Positions 10,435-19,076 are shown, counted from the first letter of the stretch. The stretch is DNA of 64,000 nt from Pseudomonadota bacterium (GCA_023451825.1 JAEXYA010000025.1:62001-126000); one strand, 5' to 3'. The notes: generated by a model not told the origin, from the letters alone. Made by a program: numbers and translations.

Positions 10435-11348
10435 CGGTAGTGGATCCTGCGGTCGAGATAGCCGAATTTGAGCAAGGCGAGCGCGGCGAGAATGACGATC
10501 AGCACGACGCTCAATGTCGCGGCATAGGTCTGGTCCTGGAAGGTGAAGGCGACTTCGTAGATGTAGTAAAGGAGCAACGATGATGCGTTGCCGGGGCCGC
10601 CTTTGGTCATGATGACCAGGTGATCGACCAGCTTGAAGGAGTTGATGGTAGCGTTGACGGCGACGAACAAAGTGGTCGGCATCAGCAGCGGCCAGGTGAT
10701 ACGGCGGAATGTATACCAGCGGCTCGCGCCCTCGATGGCGGCAGCTTCTTCCAGATCGGGAGATAGCTGCTGGAGCGCGGCCAGGTAGAAAATCATGAAG
10801 AAACCGGCTTCCTTCCAGATTACCATCACGATCAGGCAGCCCATCACCGTGCTCGGATTGCCGAGCCAGTTCCAGGCGGGGAGGCCGAACAATCCACGCA
10901 ATTGATCGAGCGCGCCGTAATCCGGCGTGTAGAAGAACAGCCAGATATTGGCGACGGCAATCATCGGCAGCACGGTCGGCGTAAAGTAAGCCAGTCGCAG
11001 GAAGCCGCGGCCGCGCATGTTGCGGTTGACCCACAGCGCCATCAGCAAAGCGAGCGCAATCGATGTCGGGATCGTGCCGAGCGCGAACCAGACATTGTTG
11101 ACCAGCGCCTTCCAGAAGATGGCATCGCCGGCCATCGCCTCGAAGTTCTCAAAGCCGACAAAGGCTTCGGTGCCGTTGCGGCGCGTGATGAAGAAGCTGT
11201 GCCGGATGGTGGCGAGGATCGGATAATGCGTGAAGGCGGCGAGCAAGACGGCCGCCGGCAACAGCAACAGCCACGCATTCACGGCATTCCACCACGCATG
11301 CGATCTCGGCTTGCGTGTTGTGGTTGGTGATGTGGCTGTTGTGGACAT
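10431..11348 (-). CDS. UgpA-like ABC transporter inner-membrane permease
   Basis: A 305-residue MalF/UgpA-type permease: a Ser/Thr-rich cytoplasmic start, then six membrane segments beginning AWLLLLPAAVLLAAF, with the EAA loop LEEAAAIEGASRWYTF before the last segments and the family end YLDRRIHYR. The start at 11348 (MSTTATSP) is preferred to one 29 codons earlier, where the sequence belongs to a palindromic repeat region; no strong Shine-Dalgarno supports either. It ends in an ATGA overlap with the UgpE-like gene. About 215 bases, occupied by a repeat element, separate it from the binding-protein gene upstream. Confidence 0.88.
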   Translation of the reverse strand: MSTTATSPTTTRKPRSHAWWNAVNAWLLLLPAAVLLAAFTHYPILATIRHSFFITRRNGTEAFVGFENFEAMAGDAIFWKALVNNVWFALGTIPTSIALALLMALWVNRNMRGRGFLRLAYFTPTVLPMIAVANIWLFFYTPDYGALDQLRGLFGLPAWNWLGNPSTVMGCLIVMVIWKEAGFFMIFYLAALQQLSPDLEEAAAIEGASRWYTFRRITWPLLMPTTLFVAVNATINSFKLVDHLVIMTKGGPGNASSLLLYYIYEVAFTFQDQTYAATLSVVLIVILAALALLKFGYLDRRIHYR

Positions 11349-11397
11349 TGAGCTCGATTGCGCCTGGCGTTTGAGCGATAGGATAGTGCCTGGCCTG

Positions 11398-11513
11398 CAT
11401 GGTTCGAGACGCCCGCTTCGCGGGCTCCTCACCATGAGGGTCTTCTATGGCGCCATTCCACTCCGCTCCTCATCCTGAGGAGCGGCCGTCTTCGGCCGCG
11501 TCTCGAAGGATGG
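11398..11513. repeat. composite palindromic repeat, copy 1
   Basis: Two related palindromic units face each other. Unit A (11398-11440) reads CATGGTTCGAGACGC, a small hairpin, then GCTCCTCACCATGAGGG. Unit B (11468-11513) is the reverse complement of the same plan with CC/GG swapped (CCTCATCCTGAGGAGC, hairpin, GCGTCTCGAAGGATGG). The same A plus B pairing recurs at 19146-19258 and 29130-29242. Here it lies within an operon, between the binding-protein and permease genes, so the transcript will carry it and it may stabilise or process the message so that the binding protein is made in excess. Confidence 0.85.
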
Positions 11514-11563
11514 CAACGGAATGACGGCGAGGCCGGACGACAAATGTCGCCCGGCCTATCTCC

Positions 11564-12841
11564 TTACTTATATGCCCGCAACACGCGGTCGGCCTGCTGC
11601 TGGGCGCCGGCGAGGGCGTCCTTCGAAGACTGCGCACCGGTCACGGCCGCCTGTACGGCATCGTTGACGAACTTGTACATGCGGCCATTTTCATGAACCG
11701 ACAGTTCAGGCACGGCATGCTCCAGCTGGTCGCGCGCCACAGTCGCCTGCGGGAAGCTCTTGGTGTAAGCCTCCATCACCGGTGTCTTGTAGGCCGCCGG
11801 CGAGACGGCGACGTAACCGGTCTTGATGCTCCACTCGGCCGCGCGCTCCGGTGCCGTCATCCACTGGATGAATTTCACGGCGGCCTTCTGCTGCTCGGGC
11901 GTGGCGCTCTTGAAGATATAGAAGCTGCCGCCGCCGGTCGGCGAGCCACGACGTTCCTTGGCCGGCAGCATGGCAACGCCGAAATTGAACTTGGCGCCAT
12001 CCTTCACGGCCGTCAGGTTGCCGGTCGTGTGCCACATCATGGCAGTCTTGCCTTCCAGGAAGTCGGTGCGCAGCGTCGCCCAGTCGATGCTGCCGGTCGG
12101 CATCACCGCCTGCTTGCGCGAGAGATCAACCCAGTAGTCGAGCGCCGCCACCGTCTTCGGTGCCGTGAGATACACTTCGGTGCCGGCCTCGTTCATCATC
12201 CGCTGGCCGTTCTCGATGGCGAGGGCCTGCAGCATCCAATAGGCGTAACCGGTGGTCGGAATCTCGACGCCCCAGCGGGTGACGTTGCCCGATGCATCCT
12301 TCTTGACGAGCTTCTTGCCCATCTCGGCCATTTCGTCCCAGGTGGCCGGCGCCTTTTCCGGATCGAGGCCGGCTTCCTTGAAGGCATCCTTGTTCCAGTA
12401 CAGCACGATGGTCGAGCGCTGGAACGGAATGCTCCAGGTCTTGCCGGCGGTCTGGCCGTTCGCCATGAAGGCCGGGTAGAACTCCTTGAACCACGATTTA
12501 TCGGCGACGAGATCGTCCAGCGGCACGATGGCGTTCTCATCCATCAGCGTGAACAGGTCGGTGGACTGCATCACCGAGAGCTGCGGCGGCTGGCCGCCCT
12601 TCATCGCGGTCATCGCCTTGGTCAGCGTGTCCGTATAGTTGCCGGAATAGACCGCGGTGATCTTGATGTCGGCATTTTCCTTCTCGAAACGCGCGACCAT
12701 GTCGTCGATGACCTTGGTCACAGGACCACCGACGGTCACCGGATAATACATGGTGAGATCGACGGCGGATGCGGGGCGGGCGCCGAGCAGGACGGCGCCG
12801 AGTGCCGCGGCTGCGAGCCAATTGCGTGCGTGGAATGTCAT
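11564..12841 (-). CDS. UgpB-like periplasmic solute-binding protein
   Basis: A 425-residue family-1 extracellular solute-binding protein. The signal peptide (hydrophobic AAAALGAVLLG, then ARPASA, cut before VDLTMYYPV) exports it to the periplasm. Features typical of UgpB-like proteins are the NADIKITAVYSGNYTDTLTK region, SVMQSTDLFTLMDENAIVPL and the SIPFQRSTIVLYWNKDAFKEAGLD block at about 125-150. AGAGGGGA precedes the ATG. It is the second gene of the operon and confers specificity on the transporter; the UgpB similarity favours glycerol-3-phosphate or a glycerophosphodiester, but sugar binders of the same family cannot be excluded. Confidence 0.9.
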   Translation of the reverse strand: MTFHARNWLAAAALGAVLLGARPASAVDLTMYYPVTVGGPVTKVIDDMVARFEKENADIKITAVYSGNYTDTLTKAMTAMKGGQPPQLSVMQSTDLFTLMDENAIVPLDDLVADKSWFKEFYPAFMANGQTAGKTWSIPFQRSTIVLYWNKDAFKEAGLDPEKAPATWDEMAEMGKKLVKKDASGNVTRWGVEIPTTGYAYWMLQALAIENGQRMMNEAGTEVYLTAPKTVAALDYWVDLSRKQAVMPTGSIDWATLRTDFLEGKTAMMWHTTGNLTAVKDGAKFNFGVAMLPAKERRGSPTGGGSFYIFKSATPEQQKAAVKFIQWMTAPERAAEWSIKTGYVAVSPAAYKTPVMEAYTKSFPQATVARDQLEHAVPELSVHENGRMYKFVNDAVQAAVTGAQSSKDALAGAQQQADRVLRAYK

Positions 12842-12889
12842 CTGGTTGGTCCCCTCTGAGAAGTCGTCTTGTGGTCTGGTTGTTTGCGC

Positions 12890-13906
12890 TCAGCCGGTCG
12901 CGAGGCGTGGTGCGCCGTCCGGCACGACGTCGCGCCGCCGGCCGGTTGCGAGATCGAAGCGATGTTCGTGTTCGGCCGCCCAGGCGAGGCGGATCCCAGC
13001 GCCGGGCGTGGCCTTGCTAAAGCCGTCCTGGCGCACCAGCACCGGCTGTCCCTCGACCTCGCATTGCACGATGCTGTCGGCGCCGAGATGTTCGATGGTG
13101 CGGACCTGCGCGAGATAGCCGTCTTGCGCGACGATGCGGATATGCTCCGGGCGAACGCCGATCTGCAGATTGCCGCGCGTGATCAGATTCATCGGCGGCG
13201 TGCCGATGAAGCGTGCGGTGAAGGCGGTCTCCGGGCGCAGATAGAGATCTTCCGGCGTGCCGTTCTGCTCGACGCGGCCATCGCGCATCAACACCACGCG
13301 GTCGGCCATGGTCATGGCTTCGGTCTGGTCATGGGTCACATAGACCATGGTCATGCCAAGGCGCTGCTGCAGCGCGCGGATTTCGGTGCGCATCTCGTGG
13401 CGGAGTTTTGCATCGAGATTGGAAAGCGGCTCGTCCATCAAACAGACTTTCGCCTCGGCGATGATGGCGCGGCCAAGCGCGACGCGCTGGCGCTGGCCGC
13501 CGGAGAGCTGCGACGGTTTTCGCGTCAGCAGATGCGAGAGTCCGACGATTTCAGCGACACGGTTCAAGCGCGCATCGCGATCTCCGCGCGATACGCCGCG
13601 CACGCGCAGGCCAAAAATGATGTTCTCGGCGACGCTGAGATGCGGAAACAGCGCATAGGACTGGAACACCATTGAGATCCGGCGTTGCGCCGGCGAGGCG
13701 TGGGTGACGTCGTGGCCGCCGATGGAGATCGTGCCGCTGTCGGGCTGATCCAGCCCCGCGATCAGGCGCAAGGTCGTGGATTTGCCGCAGCCGGAGGGAC
13801 CGAGCAGCACGAGCAGGGAGCCTTCATCGGCCGTCAGCGTCACGCCATCGACGGCGCGCTGGGCGCCCCATCCCTTGGTGATTTGATCAAGACTGATGGC
13901 AGACAT
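12890..13906 (-). CDS. UgpC/MalK-like ABC transporter ATPase
   Basis: A 338-residue importer ATPase. Walker A is GPSGCGKST at 36-44, the Q-loop VFQSYALFPH, signature LSGGQRQRVALGRA, Walker B VCLMDEPLSNLDAKL and the switch His in YVTHDQTEAMTMADR. The C-terminal TOBE domain (about 235-330) is present, with NLQIGVRPEHIRI typical of the MalK/UgpC group. It is the first gene of the minus-strand operon (ATPase, binding protein, two permeases, phosphoesterase) and is transcribed away from the DeoR-type regulator gene; the 169-base divergent spacer holds two operator-like repeats. The C-terminus is Arg-rich after residue 320. Confidence 0.93.
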   Translation of the reverse strand: MSAISLDQITKGWGAQRAVDGVTLTADEGSLLVLLGPSGCGKSTTLRLIAGLDQPDSGTISIGGHDVTHASPAQRRISMVFQSYALFPHLSVAENIIFGLRVRGVSRGDRDARLNRVAEIVGLSHLLTRKPSQLSGGQRQRVALGRAIIAEAKVCLMDEPLSNLDAKLRHEMRTEIRALQQRLGMTMVYVTHDQTEAMTMADRVVLMRDGRVEQNGTPEDLYLRPETAFTARFIGTPPMNLITRGNLQIGVRPEHIRIVAQDGYLAQVRTIEHLGADSIVQCEVEGQPVLVRQDGFSKATPGAGIRLAWAAEHEHRFDLATGRRRDVVPDGAPRLATG

Positions 13907-14000
13907 CGTGAACCCGGCAAGATGACGTTCGGGGGCAGCGTCTCACGAAACGGCGGAGATGCAGCCCTCGAATGTGACGGGTAGCATCGCCTCCATGACA

Positions 14001-14034
14001 TTCATGTGAAAATCACGGATGTTCATATGAAAAT
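14001..14034. promoter_or_regulatory. paired operator-like repeats between regulator and transporter operon
   Basis: TTCATGTGAAAAT (14001-14013) and TTCATATGAAAAT (14022-14034) are direct repeats 21 bases apart, that is two helical turns. The core TTCATATGAA is itself a perfect palindrome and the first copy differs by one base. Their place in the divergent spacer, 42-75 bases before the DeoR-type regulator gene and about 100 before the ATPase gene, fits an operator bound by that regulator to control both directions. Confidence 0.65.
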
Positions 14035-14075
14035 AAAAGCTCCCGTTTCGAACATTTCTCGCGTATGTCGGTCGC

Positions 14076-14846
14076 ATGTTGAATACGGACGATCGACAGA
14101 CCTGGATTCTGGAGCTGGTGCGCGAGAAGGGCTTTGCCTCGATCGAGCATATCGCCGGCCATTTTGACGTGACCCAGCAGACCATCCGCCGCGTCGTGAA
14201 CCAGCTTTGCGAGCAGGGGGTGTTGCGGCGCGTCCATGGCGGCGTCGGTTTGCCGGCGCAGGGCCAGAACCTCGCTTATGAAAGCCGGCAGGCGGTCAAT
14301 ATCGACGCCAAACGCCGGATCGCCCGCGCCGCCGCTGCCTTCATCCCCGATGGCGCCACGCTGATGTTCGGCATCGGCACGACGCCCGAATGCGTGGCGC
14401 AGGCGCTGGCGCATCGGCGCGAGTTGCACGTCATCACCAACAGCCTGAATGTCGCGATCGCCTTCGCGCGCAATCCCGAGGTCGAGATCACCTTCGCCGG
14501 CGGCACGCTGCGGCCGCGGGATCGCGACGTCATTGGTGAAGCTGCCGCGTGCTTCTTCGCGCGCTATCGCGCCGACTTCGGCATTTTTGGTGTCGGCGGA
14601 ATCGACGACGACGGCGCGCTGCTCGACTTTCATGCCGGCGAGGTCGATGCACGGCTGGCCATTGCCGCCAACTGCCGCAGCGCCTTGCTGGTGGCGGATC
14701 ACAGCAAGTTCGGACGCAGCGCAGTGGTCCGCGGCGGCCATCTCGGCGATGTCCCGCATTTTGTCACGGACCAAGACGTCACTGCAGATGCCCGCGCCAT
14801 GATCGAGACGCGCGGCGGCACCATTCACATCGCACGGGCGGACTAG
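14076..14846 (+). CDS. DeoR/GlpR-family transcriptional regulator
   Basis: A 256-residue repressor-type regulator. The N-terminal winged helix-turn-helix spans about 5-58 (ILELVREKGFASIEHI, then QQTIRRVVNQL and GVLRRVHGG, the DeoR signature). The C-terminal sugar-phosphate sensing domain (about 75-245) has the phosphate-binding GTTPECVA, the ITNSLNVA and FGVGGIDDDGALLDF blocks and VADHSKFGRSA. GlpR-type members respond to phosphorylated sugars or glycerol-3-phosphate. It is divergent from the ABC-import operon, which it most likely regulates together with itself. A Nudix gene follows after two bases and may be co-transcribed. Confidence 0.92.
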   Translation: MLNTDDRQTWILELVREKGFASIEHIAGHFDVTQQTIRRVVNQLCEQGVLRRVHGGVGLPAQGQNLAYESRQAVNIDAKRRIARAAAAFIPDGATLMFGIGTTPECVAQALAHRRELHVITNSLNVAIAFARNPEVEITFAGGTLRPRDRDVIGEAAACFFARYRADFGIFGVGGIDDDGALLDFHAGEVDARLAIAANCRSALLVADHSKFGRSAVVRGGHLGDVPHFVTDQDVTADARAMIETRGGTIHIARAD

Positions 14847-14848
14847 CG

Positions 14849-15229
14849 ATGGCCAAGGCATCCAAGCTCATCGCTGTGAAGCGCGGCAAGGTCCTCCTGG
14901 TGCGGCGGCGCGTCGATGGCCTCTGGATGTTTCCCGGCGGCCGCAAGCGCGGACGCGAGAGCGACAAGGACTGCCTGCGCCGCGAGATCAAGGAAGAGCT
15001 GCCGAAGCTGAAGCTCGGCAGTGTCACGCTCTGGAAAGAAGCGACGACGAAGAACCGCTATTCCGGCCGCAAGATGAGCGACGCGATCTTCATCGCCGAC
15101 AAGGTGTCGGGCCAGCTCGACATCGGCGATGCCAAGGAGCTCGACCGCGCCGTCTGGCGCAAGCCGCGCCACATCCGGCTCACGCCGACTTCGCGCTACA
15201 TCCGGGACAAGCTGTTTCCCAAGCATTGA
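14849..15229 (+). CDS. Nudix hydrolase
   Basis: A 126-residue Nudix protein. The Nudix box runs from about residue 30: G-x5-E-x7-R-E-x2-E-E is met by the segment starting GRKRGRE and ending RREIKEEL; the final Gly of the consensus is replaced by Pro. Such enzymes hydrolyse nucleoside diphosphates linked to another moiety. The length and the start KLIAVKRGKVLLVRRR resemble DIPP-type members that act on diphosphoinositol polyphosphates or dinucleoside polyphosphates, but this is only similarity. The ATG at 14849 is two bases after the regulator stop, so translational coupling is likely. The frame extends upstream inside the regulator gene; that part is shadow. Confidence 0.87.
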   Translation: MAKASKLIAVKRGKVLLVRRRVDGLWMFPGGRKRGRESDKDCLRREIKEELPKLKLGSVTLWKEATTKNRYSGRKMSDAIFIADKVSGQLDIGDAKELDRAVWRKPRHIRLTPTSRYIRDKLFPKH

Positions 15230-15462
15230 GCCCGCTTGGCCGGTCGCCACAGTGTTGCCGCAACGGCCGCGGGTTTTCTGCGCGATTAGAACGCCGTTTT
15301 CGCGGTTTTGCGCAATTTCGCGTTCTTGTGGCGGTCTTGCGGCAGGCGCCGTAACCGATTGAAAAATAAGGTGGAAAATCGCCCGCTGCAAATCGCGCCG
15401 GGGTGGCCTGTGCACGCGTGTTGCGCTATATGAGTCGCACCCGAATCTGACCGGAAACGACC

Positions 15463-18231
15463 TTGTCCGACAACGAAGACCAGAAGCCCGGAGAACCGCC
15501 GGTTCCCTCGGATATCCGTCCTGTCTCCATCCTCGACGAGATGAAGCGCTCGTATCTCGATTACGCCATGAGCGTGATCGTTGCGCGCGCGCTGCCTGAT
15601 GCGCGCGACGGCCTCAAGCCGGTGCATCGGCGCATTCTCTATGCGATGTATGAGAACGGCTTCGAATGGAATAAGCCGTTCCGCAAGTCGGCGCGCACCG
15701 TCGGCGACGTGATCGGTAAATATCATCCGCATGGCGACCAGTCGGTCTATGACGCCATGGTCCGCATGGCGCAGGATTTTTCCATGCGCGTGCCCTTGAT
15801 CGATGGTCAGGGCAATTTCGGTTCGGTGGACGGCGATCAACCGGCGGCGATGCGTTATACGGAATCGCGCCTCACCAAGATCGCGCAGACGCTGCTTGAC
15901 GATATCGACAAGGACACCGTCGATTATCAGGACAACTACGATTCATCGGAGAAAGAACCGAAGGTTCTTCCCGCAAAATTCCCGAACCTGCTGGTGAATG
16001 GCGGCGGCGGCATCGCCGTCGGCATGGCCACCAACATCCCGCCGCATAATCTCGGCGAAGCCATCGATGCCTGCATCGCGCTGATCGACGATCCATCGCT
16101 GAGCATCGACGATCTCAACAAGATCATTCCGGGGCCGGATTTCCCGACCGGCGGCATCATTCTTGGCCGCGCCGGCATCCGCTCGGCCTATAACACCGGC
16201 CGCGGCTCGATCGTGATGCGCGGCAAGGTCGCGATCGAACCCACGCGGAAAGATCGCGAAGCGATCATCATCTCGGAAATTCCCTACCAGGTGAACAAGG
16301 CCACCATGGTGGAGCGCATCGCCGAATTGGTGCGCGACAAGAAGATCGAAGGCATCTCCGATCTTCGCGACGAGAGCGATCGCGAAGGCTATCGCGTCGT
16401 CATCGAACTGAAGCGCGATGTCGTGCCCGAGATCGTGCTCAACCAGCTCTATAAATTCACGCCGCTGCAGACCAATTTCGGTGCCAATATGGTGGCGCTC
16501 GATGCCGGCCGGCCGCAGCTGTTCAATCTGAAAGACCTGCTGTCGATCTTCGTCGCGTTCCGCGAACAGGTCGTCACGCGCCGCACCAAATTCCTGCTCA
16601 ACAAGGCGCGCGACCGCGCGCATATCTTGGTGGGCCTGGCGATTGCCGTCGCCAACATCGACGAAATCATTCGCGTGATCCGAACGTCGCCGGATCCGAC
16701 CACCGCGCGCGACATCCTGATGGAGCGCCGCTGGCCGGCGCAGGACGTGGCGGCAATGATCACGCTGATCGACGATCCGCGCCACCGCCTCGAAGAAGAC
16801 GGCACCGCGCGTCTGTCGTTCGAACAGGCAAAGGCCATTCTCGATCTGCGCCTGGCCCGCCTGACGGCTCTCGGCCGCGAGGAAATTTCCGACGAGCTCG
16901 ACAAGCTCGCCATCGAGATCGCCGACTATCTCGACATCCTGCGTTCGCGCGCGCGCGTGCAGACCATCGTCAAGGACGAGCTCGGCGCCGTGAAGGCCGA
17001 ATTCGCCACGCCGCGCCGCACCGTGATCATGGAGCAGGAAGGCGAGGTCGAAGACGAGGACCTGATCCAGCGCGAGGACATGGTGGTGACGGTGTCGCAT
17101 CATGGCTATGTGAAGCGCGTGCCGCTCTCGACCTATCGCGCGCAGCGCCGCGGCGGCAAGGGCCGTTCTGGCATGGCGACACGGGACGAGGATTTCGTCT
17201 CGCGCCTGTTCGTCGCCTCGACGCATACGCCGGTGCTGTTCTTCTCGTCGCGCGGGCAGGTCTACAAGGAAAAGGTCTGGCGCCTGCCGATCGCGCCGCC
17301 GAACGGCCGCGGCAAGGCGATGATCAACATCCTGCCGTTGGAGCAGGGCGAGCGCATCACCACCATCATGCCGCTGCCCGAGGACGAGAGCACTTGGGAA
17401 ACGCTGGACGTGATGTTCGCCACCACGGGCGGCAATGTCCGGCGCAACAAGCTGTCGGACTTCTCCGATGTGCGCCGCTCCGGCATCATCGCCATGAAGC
17501 TGGACGAGGGCGAGGCCATCGTCGACGTGCAGATCGCCACCGAGCATGACGACGTGCTGCTGACCGCCGCCGGCGGCCAGTGCATCCGCTTCCCGGTCAC
17601 CGATGTGCGCGTGTTCCAGGGCCGCAGCTCCATGGGCGTGCGCGGCATCGCGCTGCCCGACGGTGACAAGCTGATCTCGCTGTCGATCCTGCGCCATGTG
17701 GAGACGACCTCGGACGAGCGCACGGCCTATCTGAAAATGCGTCGTGCAGTCTCGGGTGAATCTGCGGCGACCGACGAGTCCGTGCTCGAGGCGGAAGCCG
17801 AAGAGGCGTCCGGCGAGACGTCAGGCGCAGTGCAGCTCTCGCAAGAGCGTTATGTGGAGCTGTCCGCGGCCGAGCAGGTGGTGCTGACCATCTCCATCAA
17901 CGGCTATGGCAAGCGCACCTCGTCCTACGAGTATCGCACCACCGGCCGTGGCGGTAAGGGCATCGTCGCCATGTCGGTGAACAACCGCAACGGCAAACTG
18001 ATCGCCTCATTCCCAGTGGAAGACAGTGACCAGATCATGCTGGTCACCGACAAGGGCCAGCTGATCCGCTGCCCCGTGGAAGGCATCCGCGTCGCCGGCC
18101 GCTCGACCCAGGGCGTCATCGTGTTCAACACGGCGGATGATGAGCATGTGGTGTCGGTAGAGCACATCGGCGAAGCCGGCGAGGGCGATGAGCCCGAGGC
18201 TGGCGGTGAGGGGACGAGTGCGGAGAGCTGA
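15463..18231 (+). CDS. gyrA: DNA gyrase subunit A
   Basis: GyrA cuts and rejoins DNA in the GyrA2B2 complex that introduces negative supercoils. The 922-residue protein begins at TTG. Family blocks: LDYAMSVIVARALPD at 32-46, the catalytic Tyr132 in AAMRYTE, and six C-terminal beta-pinwheel repeats including the GyrA box (QRRGGKGRSG near 560). In the quinolone pocket the residue aligned to E. coli Ser83 is Gln93 (HGDQSVYD) while Asp87 is kept as Asp97. The GEDLIQREDMVV-like segment opens the C-terminal domain, and the tail is acidic (EGDEPEAGGEGT). No LexA box is seen upstream. An intrinsic terminator follows. Confidence 0.97.
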   Translation: MSDNEDQKPGEPPVPSDIRPVSILDEMKRSYLDYAMSVIVARALPDARDGLKPVHRRILYAMYENGFEWNKPFRKSARTVGDVIGKYHPHGDQSVYDAMVRMAQDFSMRVPLIDGQGNFGSVDGDQPAAMRYTESRLTKIAQTLLDDIDKDTVDYQDNYDSSEKEPKVLPAKFPNLLVNGGGGIAVGMATNIPPHNLGEAIDACIALIDDPSLSIDDLNKIIPGPDFPTGGIILGRAGIRSAYNTGRGSIVMRGKVAIEPTRKDREAIIISEIPYQVNKATMVERIAELVRDKKIEGISDLRDESDREGYRVVIELKRDVVPEIVLNQLYKFTPLQTNFGANMVALDAGRPQLFNLKDLLSIFVAFREQVVTRRTKFLLNKARDRAHILVGLAIAVANIDEIIRVIRTSPDPTTARDILMERRWPAQDVAAMITLIDDPRHRLEEDGTARLSFEQAKAILDLRLARLTALGREEISDELDKLAIEIADYLDILRSRARVQTIVKDELGAVKAEFATPRRTVIMEQEGEVEDEDLIQREDMVVTVSHHGYVKRVPLSTYRAQRRGGKGRSGMATRDEDFVSRLFVASTHTPVLFFSSRGQVYKEKVWRLPIAPPNGRGKAMINILPLEQGERITTIMPLPEDESTWETLDVMFATTGGNVRRNKLSDFSDVRRSGIIAMKLDEGEAIVDVQIATEHDDVLLTAAGGQCIRFPVTDVRVFQGRSSMGVRGIALPDGDKLISLSILRHVETTSDERTAYLKMRRAVSGESAATDESVLEAEAEEASGETSGAVQLSQERYVELSAAEQVVLTISINGYGKRTSSYEYRTTGRGGKGIVAMSVNNRNGKLIASFPVEDSDQIMLVTDKGQLIRCPVEGIRVAGRSTQGVIVFNTADDEHVVSVEHIGEAGEGDEPEAGGEGTSAES

Positions 18232-18265
18232 AGCGTTTCGCACTAGTCTTTAGTTTAGGAACAGA

Positions 18266-18298
18266 AGCCCGCGGCAATAATGCTGCGGGCTTTTTGTT
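18266..18298 (+). terminator. intrinsic terminator of gyrA
   Basis: AGCCCGC (18266-18272) pairs with GCGGGCT (18285-18291), extended inward by GGCA/TGCT with one wobble around an AATA-type loop, and is followed by TTTTGTTT. It starts 35 bases after the gyrA stop. Confidence 0.85.
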
Positions 18299-18491
18299 TG
18301 ACTAGCGTCGTGGGTCAGATGAGTTGAGCGCAGGTGCGGAAGCATCAATGTAATAATCCAACAGCCGAGCTAGATTGAGGCGGCGGCGCTACGCTCAGCG
18401 CGCCCTGCAGGATTCGATCAATATAGCAACTATCGTTGCGTAAGAGTGCCGACCTCTGCGAATATCCGTTTGGTATCGGTGGGAGGGGGAG

Positions 18492-19076
18492 ATGAAGAAA
18501 GCGGAGTTCGATCGCGTGTCTGACCAAGTTCGACGCGCTGGCGCAATACTAGAGAATCTGAAGAAAGCACATACGCTGGCCGAAGTTGAAGCGAGGTGGT
18601 CTGATTTTTTAGTGCATCATCATCGTTGTTTCACTCAGCTAGGAATCGTAAGCAAGTCGGGCGGCGCAAAAGGGTGGTTTGATAAAATCAGACATGTCAG
18701 ATCGAGTGACGATTTGCTGAAATACCTAATGCATGCGCGCAATGCTGATGAGCATGGTCTTTCGCCGGTCACTAAGGCCACCCCAGGAAGCATTGGCATA
18801 AAGCCAAGGCCGGGGGAAAACTCGCTATATATCGATCATCTAAGCTTCAAAGACGGGCGAATCCTTGTTGGGCCAGAAACAGCGAAGAGCGCGCTTATCG
18901 AAGTTACGCCATCAAAAATAGATCTAGTGGATGTTGTCGATCGTGGTGTCTCTTACACAGTGCCATCCACGCACGATAATACGCCTTTGAACAGCATAAA
19001 TCTTCTTGACGTTGCGAGTGTAGCTCATTCGTACGTTCTTCGAATGCTCGAAGAGGCGCGGTCTTTCGTAGGCTGA
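18492..19076 (+). CDS. orphan unknown protein with HEPN-like R-N-x3-H motif
   Basis: A 194-residue cytoplasmic protein I cannot place in a named family. Base composition is visibly lower in GC (about half) than in gyrA or the antiporter gene on either side, which suggests acquisition. The first 100 residues look all-helical, and near residue 83 the sequence HARNADEHGL contains R-N-x3-H, the R-x4-H pattern with a polar residue after Arg found in HEPN ribonuclease sites. The second half looks beta-rich (YIDHLSFKDGRILVG) and ends in a helix. A strong GGGAGGGGGAG precedes the ATG at close spacing. A terminator bounds it on the left and a composite palindrome on the right; no partner antitoxin gene is adjacent. 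Confidence 0.7.
   Translation: MKKAEFDRVSDQVRRAGAILENLKKAHTLAEVEARWSDFLVHHHRCFTQLGIVSKSGGAKGWFDKIRHVRSSDDLLKYLMHARNADEHGLSPVTKATPGSIGIKPRPGENSLYIDHLSFKDGRILVGPETAKSALIEVTPSKIDLVDVVDRGVSYTVPSTHDNTPLNSINLLDVASVAHSYVLRMLEEARSFVG

Noticed and set aside
9625..11034. 469-codon version of the UgpE-like permease
   Set aside because: The extra 200 codons overlap the UgpA-like gene out of frame; the ATGA junction at 10431-10434 fixes the true start.
15289..15325. GAACGC ... GCGTTC inverted repeat before gyrA as a LexA site
   Set aside because: Arms are inverted and 25 bases apart, unlike the direct GAAC-N7-GAAC repeat.
15943..17697. 584-codon minus-strand frame across gyrA
   Set aside because: Antisense shadow of gyrA; no family features.
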